DNA of 64,000 nucleotides from Bradysia coprophila. Lineage: Eukaryota; Arthropoda; Insecta; Diptera; Sciaridae. Under the pieces are notes generated by a model. That model saw only the letters and a program-made list of their open reading frames with translations, was not told the DNA's origin and did not search any database. The stretch lies in the NCBI RefSeq assembly GCF_014529535.1, contig NW_023503493.1, forward strand, positions 9,332,001 through 9,396,000, in the 5' to 3' direction. Below, piece by piece: positions 50,389-60,312 of the stretch. Each line of letters opens with the position of its first letter. Within the stretch, counting starts at the first letter, position 1. The position numbers and the translations under genes are program-made.

Positions 50389-50553
50389 TTCAGAAAGGGG
50401 ACGTGTCACATTACTGAATTATATCAAAAAAGGAAATAAGCTGACGATGTAAATAGATTTTTTCTTGGAAAGTTTCAAACCAAAAACATCGTGAAAACAA
50501 CGAAATTTTAATGTTCTTATGATTCGCTATGATATGTACCCTTTCTGCATTAA
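50389..50553. mobile_element. MITE family M1, copy d
   Basis: ATTCAGAAAGGGGACGTGTC...TACTGAATTATA mirrors TTATGATTCGCTATGATATG...CCCTTTCTGCAT; the interior includes AAGCTGACGATG as in copies a-c. Confidence 0.65.
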
Positions 50554-51589
50554 ACTATTTAACTGTTGCATACAGCAGTTGATAATTTTAACAGTTTCAA
50601 CATTCTTTATCTTACAACCAAAAGAATCCAAAGGAGAAACGACAACTTTAGGAAGCATATTCGGTCATAATTCTAATTCCAAAAGAGCCAGGTAAATGCT
50701 CACTATACAGGCGATCTCCCGTTTCAAACTGAATATATCGAACAAAAACAGCGATACAGTACTTCAGAGTCGCTTTTCCAAGACTGTTTACATTTACAGT
50801 GTTGTTAGGTAATGTGAAGATTGAAGATAATTCATTCGATAAACGCGGAAAAGAGTAGAATCACTATAATTGACTCAACTTGAATCACTCAAGATCCTGA
50901 CTTTATAGTTAATTTCAATCTTATAAGAATGATAATTTGATAGATGGCTTTGTAACCTGTTATTGACAACGACGACTAGATAATCTCTCTAGGTAATGTC
51001 GTGCTTTATAACAGAACGACAGATTTCTATTGTCAATCTGTCAAAAGTTCGGTTGTGAATAATATGCCCCTGTATCAGGACCGAGTATTGCCGAAACGGT
51101 TTTTACTTTGTCGATGAATTCAGTAAATTTTTGGTAAATTCGGGTAATTTTCAGTAACTAAAATTACCAAGATGAAAGAAACCACATTGTCAGATGTATG
51201 ATTTTTTATATGGATAGTCGATTTTCCATACGAACTCCAGTCATCCGTGGGATGCTCAAAAGTGTGCAGAAACGAAAAAGTAATGATGCCAGAAGTTTAG
51301 TATCTTCCAGCTAAACAAGCCGTTGGACCCCCCGTGTATTGCACAAAAGTTTGTTTTTATGAAGTCGTACCCCCACGAGTTGAATACCCTCGAAACACAT
51401 ACATTCAAAAGTACCGCTGCTGCCTCATTTCGTATATTATTAGCATACATCGACTGTACGTGCGTACCTTGGGTTTATGTTAGAATCTCCCATTTCCCTC
51501 TGAAAATTTGTTATTTGTTATTTGCGACCGAGAAAAATATATGTAAATTTGGTTGACAAAAAGTACTTTCTATGATTTTAGTCCTCCCC

Positions 51590-51860
51590 GTTTTTGCTGG
51601 ATTTTCAAGAATTTCGAGGTATTTAAGGTCTTAACATTTTCTTAGTATGTTAAGGATTTTTTTTTTTTTAGTTTTCTGAGGATTTGGAGGATTTTCTGAT
51701 GAAAGTTTCAGATACAGCCACAACGAATATATGGAGAAATGAGAAAAGTAAGAGAAATAAGAAATTTATAATACGGTGATTCTAAATGTGTATGACTGTA
51801 AGATTTTCTATTTTTCAAAAATTCAAAGGATTTTCTAAGGACTTTCTTTTCGTTGACAAA
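51590..51860. repeat. AGGATTTTC motif stack
   Basis: AAGGATTTTCT, GAGGATTTTCTGATG and complementary forms recur within 270 bp; an independent smaller patch of GGTAATTT/AAATTACC lies just upstream at 51115-51165. Confidence 0.4.
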
Positions 51861-52137
51861 GGATTTATTTAGTTTATACCTTGGGTGCGACTTCCACAGT
51901 AATGACTATGAGTAATGTATAGTATATTTCGTACCTAGGACTAAGTCTTTTTTAGCGTGTGAGAAATTTCCAGAACGAGCCGAAGAAAAAGAACTTTGAT
52001 TCCAACACATTCGACTGAATACGTAATGTTCGAGGAAATTTCTTATTCTTTCAAATAAACAACGAAATTTTTACATTTTTCTTTCATTTAATTCATTCTG
52101 CGCAAATAATTTCACCGTCCTAGTTAAACTGTCAAAT

Positions 52138-52772
52138 TTAAGCTTCAAAGTTGACTTCTGCTACTTTGACTGATGGATCGTTAAAATTGTATTTGGAATC
52201 GATCAGATGCTCTGATACGGGACAATTACACGTTTGCTTGCTGACTCTTTGCGAAACAATGTGCGCTGGGCCACCGTCCTCCTGTCTACGGTATTTTTCG
52301 ACGTAGTACTTCTTGATGATAGGTTGATGCAATTTGACGATTTTCTTGGTGACAATTAGCGGTGGTCGTTGCTTGGTGATGTGAATCGGACGGATTTCAA
52401 CGTCTCCCTTCTGGCGAATTAGAACCGGTGATGGTTTCACGACAATCGGCTTGCTGGCCGGAATGACAACGTGACGCGATTTTCCGGTGACAATGATCGG
52501 CTTGCCGTTGTTAACGAAAACTTTTTCGTTGAATTTGAACGGACATGGTGAGTCGACGGGCCGAATTGTTTCCTTCTGATGGATTTTTATATTTAAATGT
52601 TCTTTTAAGCTCTCCGATTCCGACTCAGTGTGCGTGATCTCTACGGCCGCTATCTTTAGTAAGGAAATTTAAGTTTTCTTTAGTGAAATGTAAATTTTTC
52701 ACGAATGAATATGGTTCTCACCTGTTGAACCAAAACGATTAGGCATATTGCCGATGCGAAGAAGACCTTCAT
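52138..52772 (-). CDS. Secreted basic protein with one Cys-x-Cys motif
   Basis: Exons 52772-52722 and 52653-52138, joined in phase 0 across a 68-bp intron (CAG/GTGAGA...ACTAAAG), give 188 aa. The 17-residue first exon, MKVFFASAICLIVLVQQ, plus IAA forms the signal peptide, the same signal-exon layout as the 41.4-kb and 61-kb genes. The mature chain starts with an acidic THTESESES stretch, followed by Ile/Val/Lys/Pro-rich repeats (KPIIVTGKSR, KPIVVKPSPVL, PPLIVTKKIVKL), and ends with TCNCPVSEHL and a short acidic tail. It has a TATA box at 52826-52834 and an upstream TCACGT. I do not recognise the family; a structural matrix role is inferred from composition and neighbours. Confidence 0.72.
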
Positions 52773-52825
52773 TGTATTCTAATGTTCGATGTGATACTGT
52801 TGCAAGATAACGATATTCATATCGA

Positions 52826-52834
52826 TTTATATAC
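52826..52834 (-). promoter_or_regulatory. TATA box of the 52.1-kb gene
   Basis: GTATATAAA on the minus strand, about 55 bp before the ATG at 52772, implying a very short 5' UTR. Confidence 0.6.
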
Positions 52835-52901
52835 CAAATTGATGATAGCAGTCATTGTCGTTTCGAATCTGATTTTCGAGAAATTTATTTACCATCTCGA
52901 A

Positions 52902-52907
52902 ACGTGA
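52902..52907 (-). promoter_or_regulatory. TCACGT hexamer upstream of the 52.1-kb gene
   Basis: About 105 bp upstream of the likely start site, in GATCACGTTTCG on the minus strand. Confidence 0.35.
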
Positions 52908-54321
52908 TCAATCGAATGGGAAAATAAATTTCTTTGTTCGACATTGTGATACGCCGGCATGTCTTCAGAATTGCAGTGGAAGCAATTAGTAAATATTTTG
53001 AATTTTATTATTGTTTTAGCGATGAATGTACGCGCTCGCTGCTATGTTTATAAAAGTGAATCGGTTTATTCTTTGATTTCGATGGGTGTAAATGTGTTTG
53101 TGTTGCTCAATTTCATTAATTAATAAAATTATTGCACGTTGCAACGTTGCATGGAAATGGATTTAATGGAAACAAAGTTAAAACGAAATGATTACGATCT
53201 TTGTGATTTTCGATTGATTTTACGTTATTAAAAGAATACAAGCAACTTAACCTTCACAAAACAATTGTTTCATTCCCAAAAAAATGCGAGTGATGAGTGA
53301 ATCTAAAGGAGAAAATGGACGAAGAGGAAAACCTAGTCTTTTTTAATCTTAAAGATTTTCCGGATTTTCTCATCTTCGAGCCCGCAGGAAATGAGTTTTA
53401 ACGCTCATGGCAATGAAGAATGACTGATTTTGGGGGTGTGGTGAGTAATATAGTTATTTATTATCGCATACGAGCGATATTATTACCCTAAGATAATATA
53501 TCCGACATTATTAACTTGTGACGTTCCCCTTGTCATTCAGTTAAATCGGTTTTCGGTTTGTGACCATAGGACCGGATATATTTCCCATATCCGCTTTTTC
53601 GGCAAAAATTATATTATTTGCACACGGGCTTATTTACTCAAGAATAATTACATTTTTCCCTGTCAATGCAATAATCTTGAAGATGCGACCCACTTTCTTT
53701 TACACTTCTCTTATTTTTGTGTATAGCAAAATGTTATTCGAAACATGAGTCTGATTGTGCTAATATTGGGGTGTATATGATCTCAACTTTTTTTAATCAA
53801 ACTGAAAATGATTTATGAAAACGCAAGGTGCATGAGCTAAGAAAAACTCATCTGCTTTATCGAGTATTTCTAATGCTTGACATGGTCATTCATTTCCATT
53901 ATTTGTTTATTTTTTTACTTGTTTTCTTAGCAAAATGTATGTCTAATGAACAGTTAATTATATAACAAGTGAAGAAAATAGGACATTCCAACAAGAGCAA
54001 AAGTTTGTGGTCAGAGCGAAGCGAGGACAGCAATTCGCTCGAGTTGGAATTTTCTATTTCTCCCCGAGGTGAACAGATGCGCTTAATCTTTCATCCGAGC
54101 GTGCCGTAATATCCATATAATAAATAATAAAAGAGAATAAAAATTTTGAAAAACCTGAGCTATCTTCCCATTTGAGTAGAGAAAATAAGGTTATTCACGC
54201 CGCAAGGATGAAATAGTCATGTGTTCAACGAGGGAAGAAAAGTTGCATTTAGGGGGTATTGCCACCTGAGAAAATTCAATTTGCAACTTTTGTCCGTACA
54301 ACGTTTTTCACAACAAATTTT

Positions 54322-54484
54322 GGGGTCATTCATAAATGACGTCCGGTACTGAGGGGGGAGGGGGGGTCTACGATTTCGGACACTCCATACAAAATTGGGT
54401 CAAATTTGACCACTTTTGCGTGACGAGGGGGGAGGGGGGTCTAAAACTGACCAAAAGTAGTGGACGTCATTTATGAATGACCCC
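54322..54484. mobile_element. TIR element GGGGTCATTCATAAATGACG (163 bp)
   Basis: The 20-plus bp terminus is mirrored at the right end as ACGTCATTTATGAATGACCC. The interior contains G-tracts (GAGGGGGGAGGGGGGTCTA) twice in the same orientation. Confidence 0.8.
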
Positions 54485-54937
54485 TTTTCTCGCCTGTGTT
54501 GTGAAAAAGCTTACATATACTTGAGCGTACATTTTTGGTAGCAGAAAAATTCAATCATTTATTTCTTGTTTTACCACACATTCGTTCGTCGTTGTATCAA
54601 CTTGAAAATAAACTCATTCCTTCTCATCTGTAATGTATTATAATGATTCGCCTAGACGTTTTACAACAACTTTGATACGTTATAGTAATCTAATGACATT
54701 CGATCGTCTTGCGGTCATGATAATAATGGGTGAGTTCATTGAATAAAATCGCAACAAGGTCTATGGAATTGAATTAAACTTTAAGTTGCTCTGATTACGT
54801 ATTATAAATCGTTCAAAGTTGATTTATACAAGTTTTTGTTTATTTGGAAAATTTTAAGTTTCTTTATTTTGGTATTATATGGTTAGTGTCGTGTTGCTTT
54901 TTTTTAGTAATTTAAAACGTCATTTGTTGCATACATG

Positions 54938-55139
54938 CACGGCAGAGTAAAATAAACCAGGCAGGAGCGGTTCATTTTCGAAACGTCAAATAAGGGACCT
55001 AATACACGGGATGAAAATGAACTCAAATGAACACTGACATAAATTGAAAAATTTTATTCGCAAAATATCAAGGGCTACTAGATTATTCAGGTCCCTAGTC
55101 AAACAAGCGCTCCTGCCTGGTTAACTTTACTCTGTCGTG
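54938..55139. mobile_element. MITE family M4, copy 1, with target duplication
   Basis: CACGGCAGAGTAAAATAAAC mirrors the right end GTTAACTTTACTCTGTCGTG. The 7 bp ATACATG flank both sides. Inner CCAGGCAGGAGCG pairs with CGCTCCTGCCTGG. No ORF. Confidence 0.8.
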
Positions 55140-55975
55140 ATACATGTGTTACATGGTCAAAAGTGAACTCTTCAATACAAGGAAATAAAATTAATAGGGT
55201 TGAAATTAAGATTCTGAAAAAACGCGTCGAAACACTTACGAAGGCGAGCAGTTCATTTTCGAAACGTCAAATGAACAGTGAACACTGACATAAATTGAAA
55301 AATTGTAGTCAATTCCTACCAACACTGGACTTTTACAAGATCAATTGAACCATTTCTAGCCGAGACTTTGTATTACGGTTTGATGACTACAATAGATGGA
55401 CAGCATTGTCAATTCACGCCGTGCGTAGGTGCGCTCCAGAATTTGAATTTTCGATGAATTGATGGATGACCTAATGAATTTAAAAATGAATTTCGACATA
55501 TTTTTATATGAAAATGAAGCGAGTTGACCAAATGCAACGCTGCCTTTGATTGGGTTGTTGTGCGTTTCATTTTGAATTTGCAGCAAACCTACCGTGTGAA
55601 TGTCGTTTGAGATGTCAAATACCAATACTCTCTCTAGCAAACAAACTACTTTATGAAGGTGGTAAAAGTGTCAAGTAGTCTTTGGAATTTACATGTAAAT
55701 TACAGCGTAGTCAGTCAAAATGTAGAAAAGTGTTTGTAGAATACAAAGAAATAAGGTGTTGACAAAGAGAGCTGAGAGTTTGTTTACAAATACATTGTAA
55801 TTTTTATCCCGACAACCTCAAAGTTCGACAAATTCGAATGACATTTCATTTGACAATGATCTATTTTTAAAAATTGTATTTATAAATAAATTGCGGACGT
55901 CACAAATTGATAAGGCAGCAATGCATTAACAGTTTTGAAAATCAATAAATATAAAGATGATTATCTGATTCCATT

Positions 55976-56011
55976 TATAAATAGCCCTTGAAACTGTCTA
56001 ATCAATCAGTT
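55976..56011 (+). promoter_or_regulatory. Core promoter: TATAAAT plus TCAGTT initiator
   Basis: TATAAAT at 55976-55982 and TCAGTT at 56006-56011 are spaced about 32 bp; the ATG follows at 56050. Confidence 0.75.
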
Positions 56012-56049
56012 TGAATTCAGCCGTTGTTCGAATCTGCTATTGGTGCAAA

Positions 56050-56346
56050 ATGAAGTTACTTTGGCTATTGAATATTTTATTGTTTGCTATCAGTTCAACA
56101 ACTGCTCAATGTGAGATGAACACTGATTAATTTTGAACGAAAATTCCCTAACTAAAGATTCTTGTGGTTTTTGTCTACTAAAATGTTATACTAGATTCAT
56201 ACTTTTGCTGGATGGTAGATCCTGATACATATAGTACGCCGAGATGTCATTGTGTTCAGCTAGAACGTCATTTACCTTGTGGGGCTATATATATTTACAA
56301 TGATCAGCGTTCTTGCGAGGCTGACAGATGTGGAGGCAGGGGTTAG
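56050..56346 (+). CDS. Small secreted six-cysteine peptide
   Basis: Exons 56050-56110 and 56195-56346, split by an 84-bp intron (CAAT/GTGAGA...ATACTAG, phase 1), give 70 aa. Exon 1 is a signal peptide (MKLLWLLNILLFAISSTTAQ). The mature peptide of 50 residues has six cysteines at YFCWM, RCHCVQ, LPCGA, RSCEA and DRCGGRG, a spacing compatible with a small disulphide-rich fold and including one Cys-x-Cys. A strong TATA/initiator pair precedes it. MITE M4 copy 2 sits about 75 bp past the stop. Too short and too split to appear as a long open frame. Family not recognised. Confidence 0.7.
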
Positions 56347-56421
56347 CGACATCATTGGAGGAACACGGATCAACAAAGAATTTTAGTTTACTTCGTGACA
56401 ACAGAAGAAATCAATAATAAT

Positions 56422-56594
56422 CATGGCAGAGTAAAATATACCAGGCAGAAGCGGCTCATTTTTGAAACGTCAAATAAGGGACCTAATAGTCTTGAAATTG
56501 AATTAATTTTATTCGCAAAATATAAGGCTACCGGATAATTCAGATCCATAGTCAAATGAAGGGCTCTTGCATTGGTTTTTTTCACTCTGCCGTG
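56422..56594. mobile_element. MITE family M4, copy 2
   Basis: CATGGCAGAGTAAAATATAC at the left and TTTTTCACTCTGCCGTG at the right; ATAAT occurs on both flanks. The interior is collinear with copy 1 (CGAAACGTCAAATAAGGGAC-like). Confidence 0.75.
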
Positions 56595-57500
56595 ATAATA
56601 GTTCATCGATTGCTTTGTTTTTTGTTTTCAAAATGAATTTTTCATTTAATAAACTTATAGTGCATGAAACTATAGCAGTAGTTTGTTTTAGATTTTTTTT
56701 GTGAACATCTCCGACAAAAGTCAGCAGTTTATGCAAATCTAGGCAAAATGGTCACTTTCCTCAGAACTGTTCAAACTGTCGCTAACAAATCTAGTTTTTA
56801 TTGACACATTCGTGGTCCACATTGTCTTCTCACAGTTTTCTGAAATGATATTTCTAAAAAACGATTCTTAAGGCCTTGCAAACAATGAAGCCAACACTTC
56901 TAGACGCAAAACAATGGTCCCACTTTTTTCGGAAAGGCCGCGGATACAAAGTTATATCATCGAAAATATATCATTTTTGCGCACAAATTTAGGCTATAAT
57001 TTAGCATTGTGTTGATTCGTCTTAAGAGGAATTTTCAGCTCGCATCCTTTTTGGAAAAAGTAAAGTCATCGTTTGGCGTTGAAATGTGTTGGGTTTGATA
57101 AAAAAAAAATAGAAAGGTTTGTGATGTAACGTGTAGTTAGAGAAAACTTAATTGTCTACGAAAATTGACATAAATTTTGAGTTTTCTCGGACCTAGGTCA
57201 TATCACTACAAACAATTCTATTTTTTTATTCATTTGTGTGCCCAAATGTAGGCTACAAATTTGCCAAGTGAAGATTCCTCTTAAGTATGCAAAATCTTGA
57301 GAGTGCAAAATATTTGCTTTTAGGTTACTGAGATGATTCTTTTAGTAAAAGTAACTGCTGCCTGCTAAGATATGTAGACATCGCCATACTTCTATTCGCA
57401 GATAATTTATCAGAAAACAATCAAAAATTGAATTTTGTCAAACCTTAAACGGCTATCATCTGTCATCGAAATCGACTTCAGTAATAAACGCTCTTTATAT
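56595..57500. other. Intergenic or intronic, nothing recognised
   Basis: About 900 bp without a supported exon or repeat. If the exon at 57503 belongs to a longer gene, its first exon could lie here, but I found no ATG with a signal-like frame in the right phase. Confidence 0.4.
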
Positions 57501-57502
57501 AG

Positions 57503-57817
57503 CACCTGTCGTATCATCAACCACGACATCATTATGGCCGAGGTTCGACTAATGTCGAATTGCTGAATGCCTCACCATATTATGAAGGGTGTGGTGATGA
57601 ACATGGTCACATAATCGATCAAATGGATCCGAGACAGGTATTACGTGAATTACCTGATCAAGGAGAAAGAAGAAATTTGAATTTCGGGAATGTCCCAAAT
57701 CAATTTCCTTACAAAAGTGTACCGATTAAGGAACATATTGGACGAAATTACGATCATCAAGGAAACTCAGGGAGTTATCATCCGGCTCGAAGGACCATGA
57801 AACTATTACTTCGATAA
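57503..57817 (+). CDS. Orphan 3' exon of a His/Tyr-rich protein
   Basis: The frame opens right after an acceptor-like CTTTATATAG and runs 104 codons to a stop after RRTMKLLLR. The start reads HLSYHQPRHHYGRGST, then YYEGCGDEHGHIIDQMDP, QVLRELPDQGERRNLNF, and a His/Asn/Tyr-rich end. No ATG heads the frame, so an upstream exon is needed. An internal acceptor after GCCGAG would be phase-compatible with the signal exon at 56050-56110, but its pyrimidine tract is poor. It could be the last exon of another secreted protein in the cluster, or non-coding. Confidence 0.4.
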   Translation, partial: HLSYHQPRHHYGRGSTNVELLNASPYYEGCGDEHGHIIDQMDPRQVLRELPDQGERRNLNFGNVPNQFPYKSVPIKEHIGRNYDHQGNSGSYHPARRTMKLLLR

Positions 57818-58253
57818 TAGCTTGAAATTAAAACACGTAAAATTTACGTTTAACAAAAAATGATTTAATTATCTCAAATCGCACATAAACCGACTGATCG
57901 TCATTAAGGTTCTTTTTCAACTGAGTCTTCCTTGCTTCATTACGTCATATCAGAATGTATCGGGTTGCCAGATAGTTGGTTTGCTGACTAAAAACGGACT
58001 AGCACTCTAGTTCTCTAAACAGCACCATTTTATTGGTATGGATTATGAGTAGTATAATTTTAGCATTTCGTTAGTTTATTACTTCAACTGTACATCTGAG
58101 GAAAACACTTTTACAAGACGTGTGCGGGAAAACAGGCAACTCATCATTTGTATCCGATGATAAAGTAAAATGAGTCGAATTTGGATAAATTTGTACTTAT
58201 ATACGATCGTTGTATAGAATCAATAATTATATTTGCTTAATTCTGTTTTTTGC

Positions 58254-58434
58254 CTAGTGTCTTTTTTCAACGTGTATTGAAATGATCTGATTGTCAGACA
58301 AATCCAAATTACCCAGAATGAGTGATTGACCTTCGATATGGTGCGTCAAATTACGCAAATCGATTTGATGATCAAAAGTTTGATTCAATGTGAAATGTCC
58401 AAAAGCTTCTAAATAGATCGTGTTTTTCGTTGGG
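58254..58434 (-). pseudogene. Truncated C-terminal copy of the neighbouring LRR gene
   Basis: The minus strand encodes TKNTIYLEAFGHFTLNQTF, then QIDLRNLTHHIEG, QSLILGNLDLSDNQIISI and HVEKRH before a stop. This is collinear with the last roughly 60 residues of the intact protein at 58990-60312 (TRNTLFSDDAFTLFF..., LGNLDLSNNTIISINVEKNH). It breaks off at about 58434, exactly where repeat R6 begins, and no further N-terminal sequence is present. The remnant of a tandem duplicate, probably destroyed by the repeat and an associated deletion. Confidence 0.8.
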
Positions 58435-58435
58435 G

Positions 58436-58873
58436 CACTTTTGTCCGAAAGTTCAAAGCTCTCTTAAAGCCACTGGCACCAAACCACATAAAACTCTATT
58501 TGGCTCAAAAGCTCATAAAATTACCTTTCAAATGATACCCCAAACGACCATGTACATTTTGTGTACCTCGATAAATTTCAGTAAGAACAGTGTAAGTCTG
58601 CGGTTGAAAACTTCAACTACACATATTTCAGTGTGGATGAATTTTAAACCCAATAAGACCCTATTCGGCTCAATAGTACATGTGATTACCTTTCTAATGA
58701 CACACCACACGACCCTGTACGGCTCGTGTAACTGGAGCAATTTTTGTAAGAAAATTGCAACTTTTCGGTTTTTGCTCACCTTTGACCAGCCACACAAACT
58801 TCGAAGAATTTTTTTGAAAGTGGTTTTGGCCACTAGGGTCCGATTTCGGTAGGCTGTTTTTCAAAAGAATCCC
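58436..58873 (+). repeat. Dispersed repeat R6, copy 2
   Basis: Collinear with 11222-11672, including both internal 170-bp units, and ends CAAAAGAATCCCTC. It separates the truncated LRR fragment from the intact LRR gene. Confidence 0.75.
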
Positions 58874-58989
58874 TCATAACTATTCACGAGCTTCATACAA
58901 AAGGACAATTTTACGAAATCGCGTGAATAAATCTGTTTATTAATATGTAGAATACATCATATTCGCTAAATTCAACAGTATACTTTCCT

Positions 58990-60312
58990 CTAGTGGTTTT
59001 TTTCAACGTTAATCGAAATGATTGTATTGTTCGACAAATCCAAATTACCCAGAATGAGTGATTTATCTATGATGTGTTGCGTTAAATTATGTAAGTCGGC
59101 TTGAGTCTGCGTGTCCTCACTTGGCGTTTTGAAAAATAGTGTGAAAGCATCGTCACTAAAAAGTGTATTTCTGGTATAAGAGTCAATCCTTTTAAGCCAC
59201 TTGAATTCCTTCTGTTCAATATTGTCCGGTTCTGCACTTTTTTCAGCAAGAACATTCTTCGTCTGCAGATCAATAAACTGTGGAAATGCATTCAAGTCAA
59301 TAGTTACCACTCCATCCTGATTGCTCAAGTCCATCTGGATCAAATTAGTTAATGCAGAAAATGTGTTGACCGACATGGCCGATATTCGATTACCCTTTAA
59401 ACTCAAATATTGCAAACCAGAAAGTCCTTTGAACGTGTATTCGTCTAAAGCTGTATGTCTGTTGTTTGTTAAGTCTAATTTCTTCAATGCATTCAAGTTT
59501 GAAAATGCACCGTTCTCAATGCAACTGATGGCATTGCTGTTCAAAATTAATGTTCTCAAATTGACGAATTTACTGAAAACGTTTGCGCCTAGCCGCTCGA
59601 TGCTATTCTGATACAAACTCAAAAGGAACAAATTGCGAATTCTTAGGGATGCCATCCACTGAATGTCACTGATACGATTATTCTCGAGAAGCAAATATCT
59701 CAGACTCTTCAAAATATTCCAGTTTCCAGTTTTATAAGAAATTTGATCGGTTGTTAAATCCAGCATTCTCAATTTTTCCAATCCGGTAAAGTCAATGGCA
59801 CTCAAATTGGAAATTTTACTTCCTTTCAGAAACAAATATTCCAGCTGGGTCGAATCTTTGAAAAAACCCGAAGGCAACGCTGTTATTGAAGAAACATCGT
59901 CTATAATATGTAGAACTTTTAGTTGGTGGGTTCCATGAAGAGCTGATTTCATAATTACTGAGTTGGAACCGATAAATCTCAAATCTAGTAAATTGGGCAT
60001 ATTCATTTCGCTAAATGTGTCCTTTTGTATTGACTTCATTTTTCCGACATCGAACAGTTTTAACGTGGTGCAGTTTCTAAACAATTTGAACTCCGTAAAA
60101 TCGCATCCTACATTCTGAATGGACTGGATGTATTTCCTTGGAATGTCCTTATATCCACACCTAATACGTTCACCTATTATGCGATGGCCATATACATATA
60201 TCCCTTTGGTGCAATCCAGAAACAATTCGTCTCTATCGAAGTCACAGAATTCAAATGATTTTAAGGAAAACGAAAATTTCCACGTCAACATCAACAAAAT
60301 TAAAAGTTTCAT
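58990..60312 (-). CDS. Secreted leucine-rich repeat protein (440 aa)
   Basis: One uninterrupted exon. Residues 1-16 (MKLLILLMLTWKFSFS) form a signal peptide. An N-terminal cysteine region (FEFCDFD, LFLDCTKG, RIRCGYK, NVGCDF, RNCTTLK) precedes about eleven LRRs of roughly 24 residues, for example LEYLFLKGSKISNLSAIDF, LRYLLLENNRISDI, LRTLILNSNAISCIENGAF, LKKLDLTNNRHTALDEYTF and LQYLSLKGNRISAMSVNTF. The C-terminal region is less regular and ends in a final LRR-like LGNLDLSNNTIISINVEK. There is no transmembrane segment or GPI tail, so it is probably secreted; such proteins act in extracellular recognition or matrix assembly. A truncated paralogue lies just downstream. No TATA box; an initiator-like TCAGTCAGT lies about 40 bp upstream of the ATG. 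Confidence 0.85.
   Translation of the reverse strand: MKLLILLMLTWKFSFSLKSFEFCDFDRDELFLDCTKGIYVYGHRIIGERIRCGYKDIPRKYIQSIQNVGCDFTEFKLFRNCTTLKLFDVGKMKSIQKDTFSEMNMPNLLDLRFIGSNSVIMKSALHGTHQLKVLHIIDDVSSITALPSGFFKDSTQLEYLFLKGSKISNLSAIDFTGLEKLRMLDLTTDQISYKTGNWNILKSLRYLLLENNRISDIQWMASLRIRNLFLLSLYQNSIERLGANVFSKFVNLRTLILNSNAISCIENGAFSNLNALKKLDLTNNRHTALDEYTFKGLSGLQYLSLKGNRISAMSVNTFSALTNLIQMDLSNQDGVVTIDLNAFPQFIDLQTKNVLAEKSAEPDNIEQKEFKWLKRIDSYTRNTLFSDDAFTLFFKTPSEDTQTQADLHNLTQHIIDKSLILGNLDLSNNTIISINVEKNH

Larger units (their letters stand above)
49981..52137. other. Intergenic, repeats only
   Basis: Contains MITE M1 copy d (50389-50553) and GGTAATTT and GGATTTTC motif patches at 51115-51165 and 51590-51860. 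No exon supported. Confidence 0.55.
52910..55970. other. Intergenic, repeats only
   Basis: No coding exon supported. Contains a foldback around 53975-54060 (GGACATTCCAACAAGAGC and complement), a TIR element at 54322-54484, MITE M4 copy 1 at 54938-55139 with a related fragment at about 55235-55310, and an M5 fragment near 55411-55530. Confidence 0.55.
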
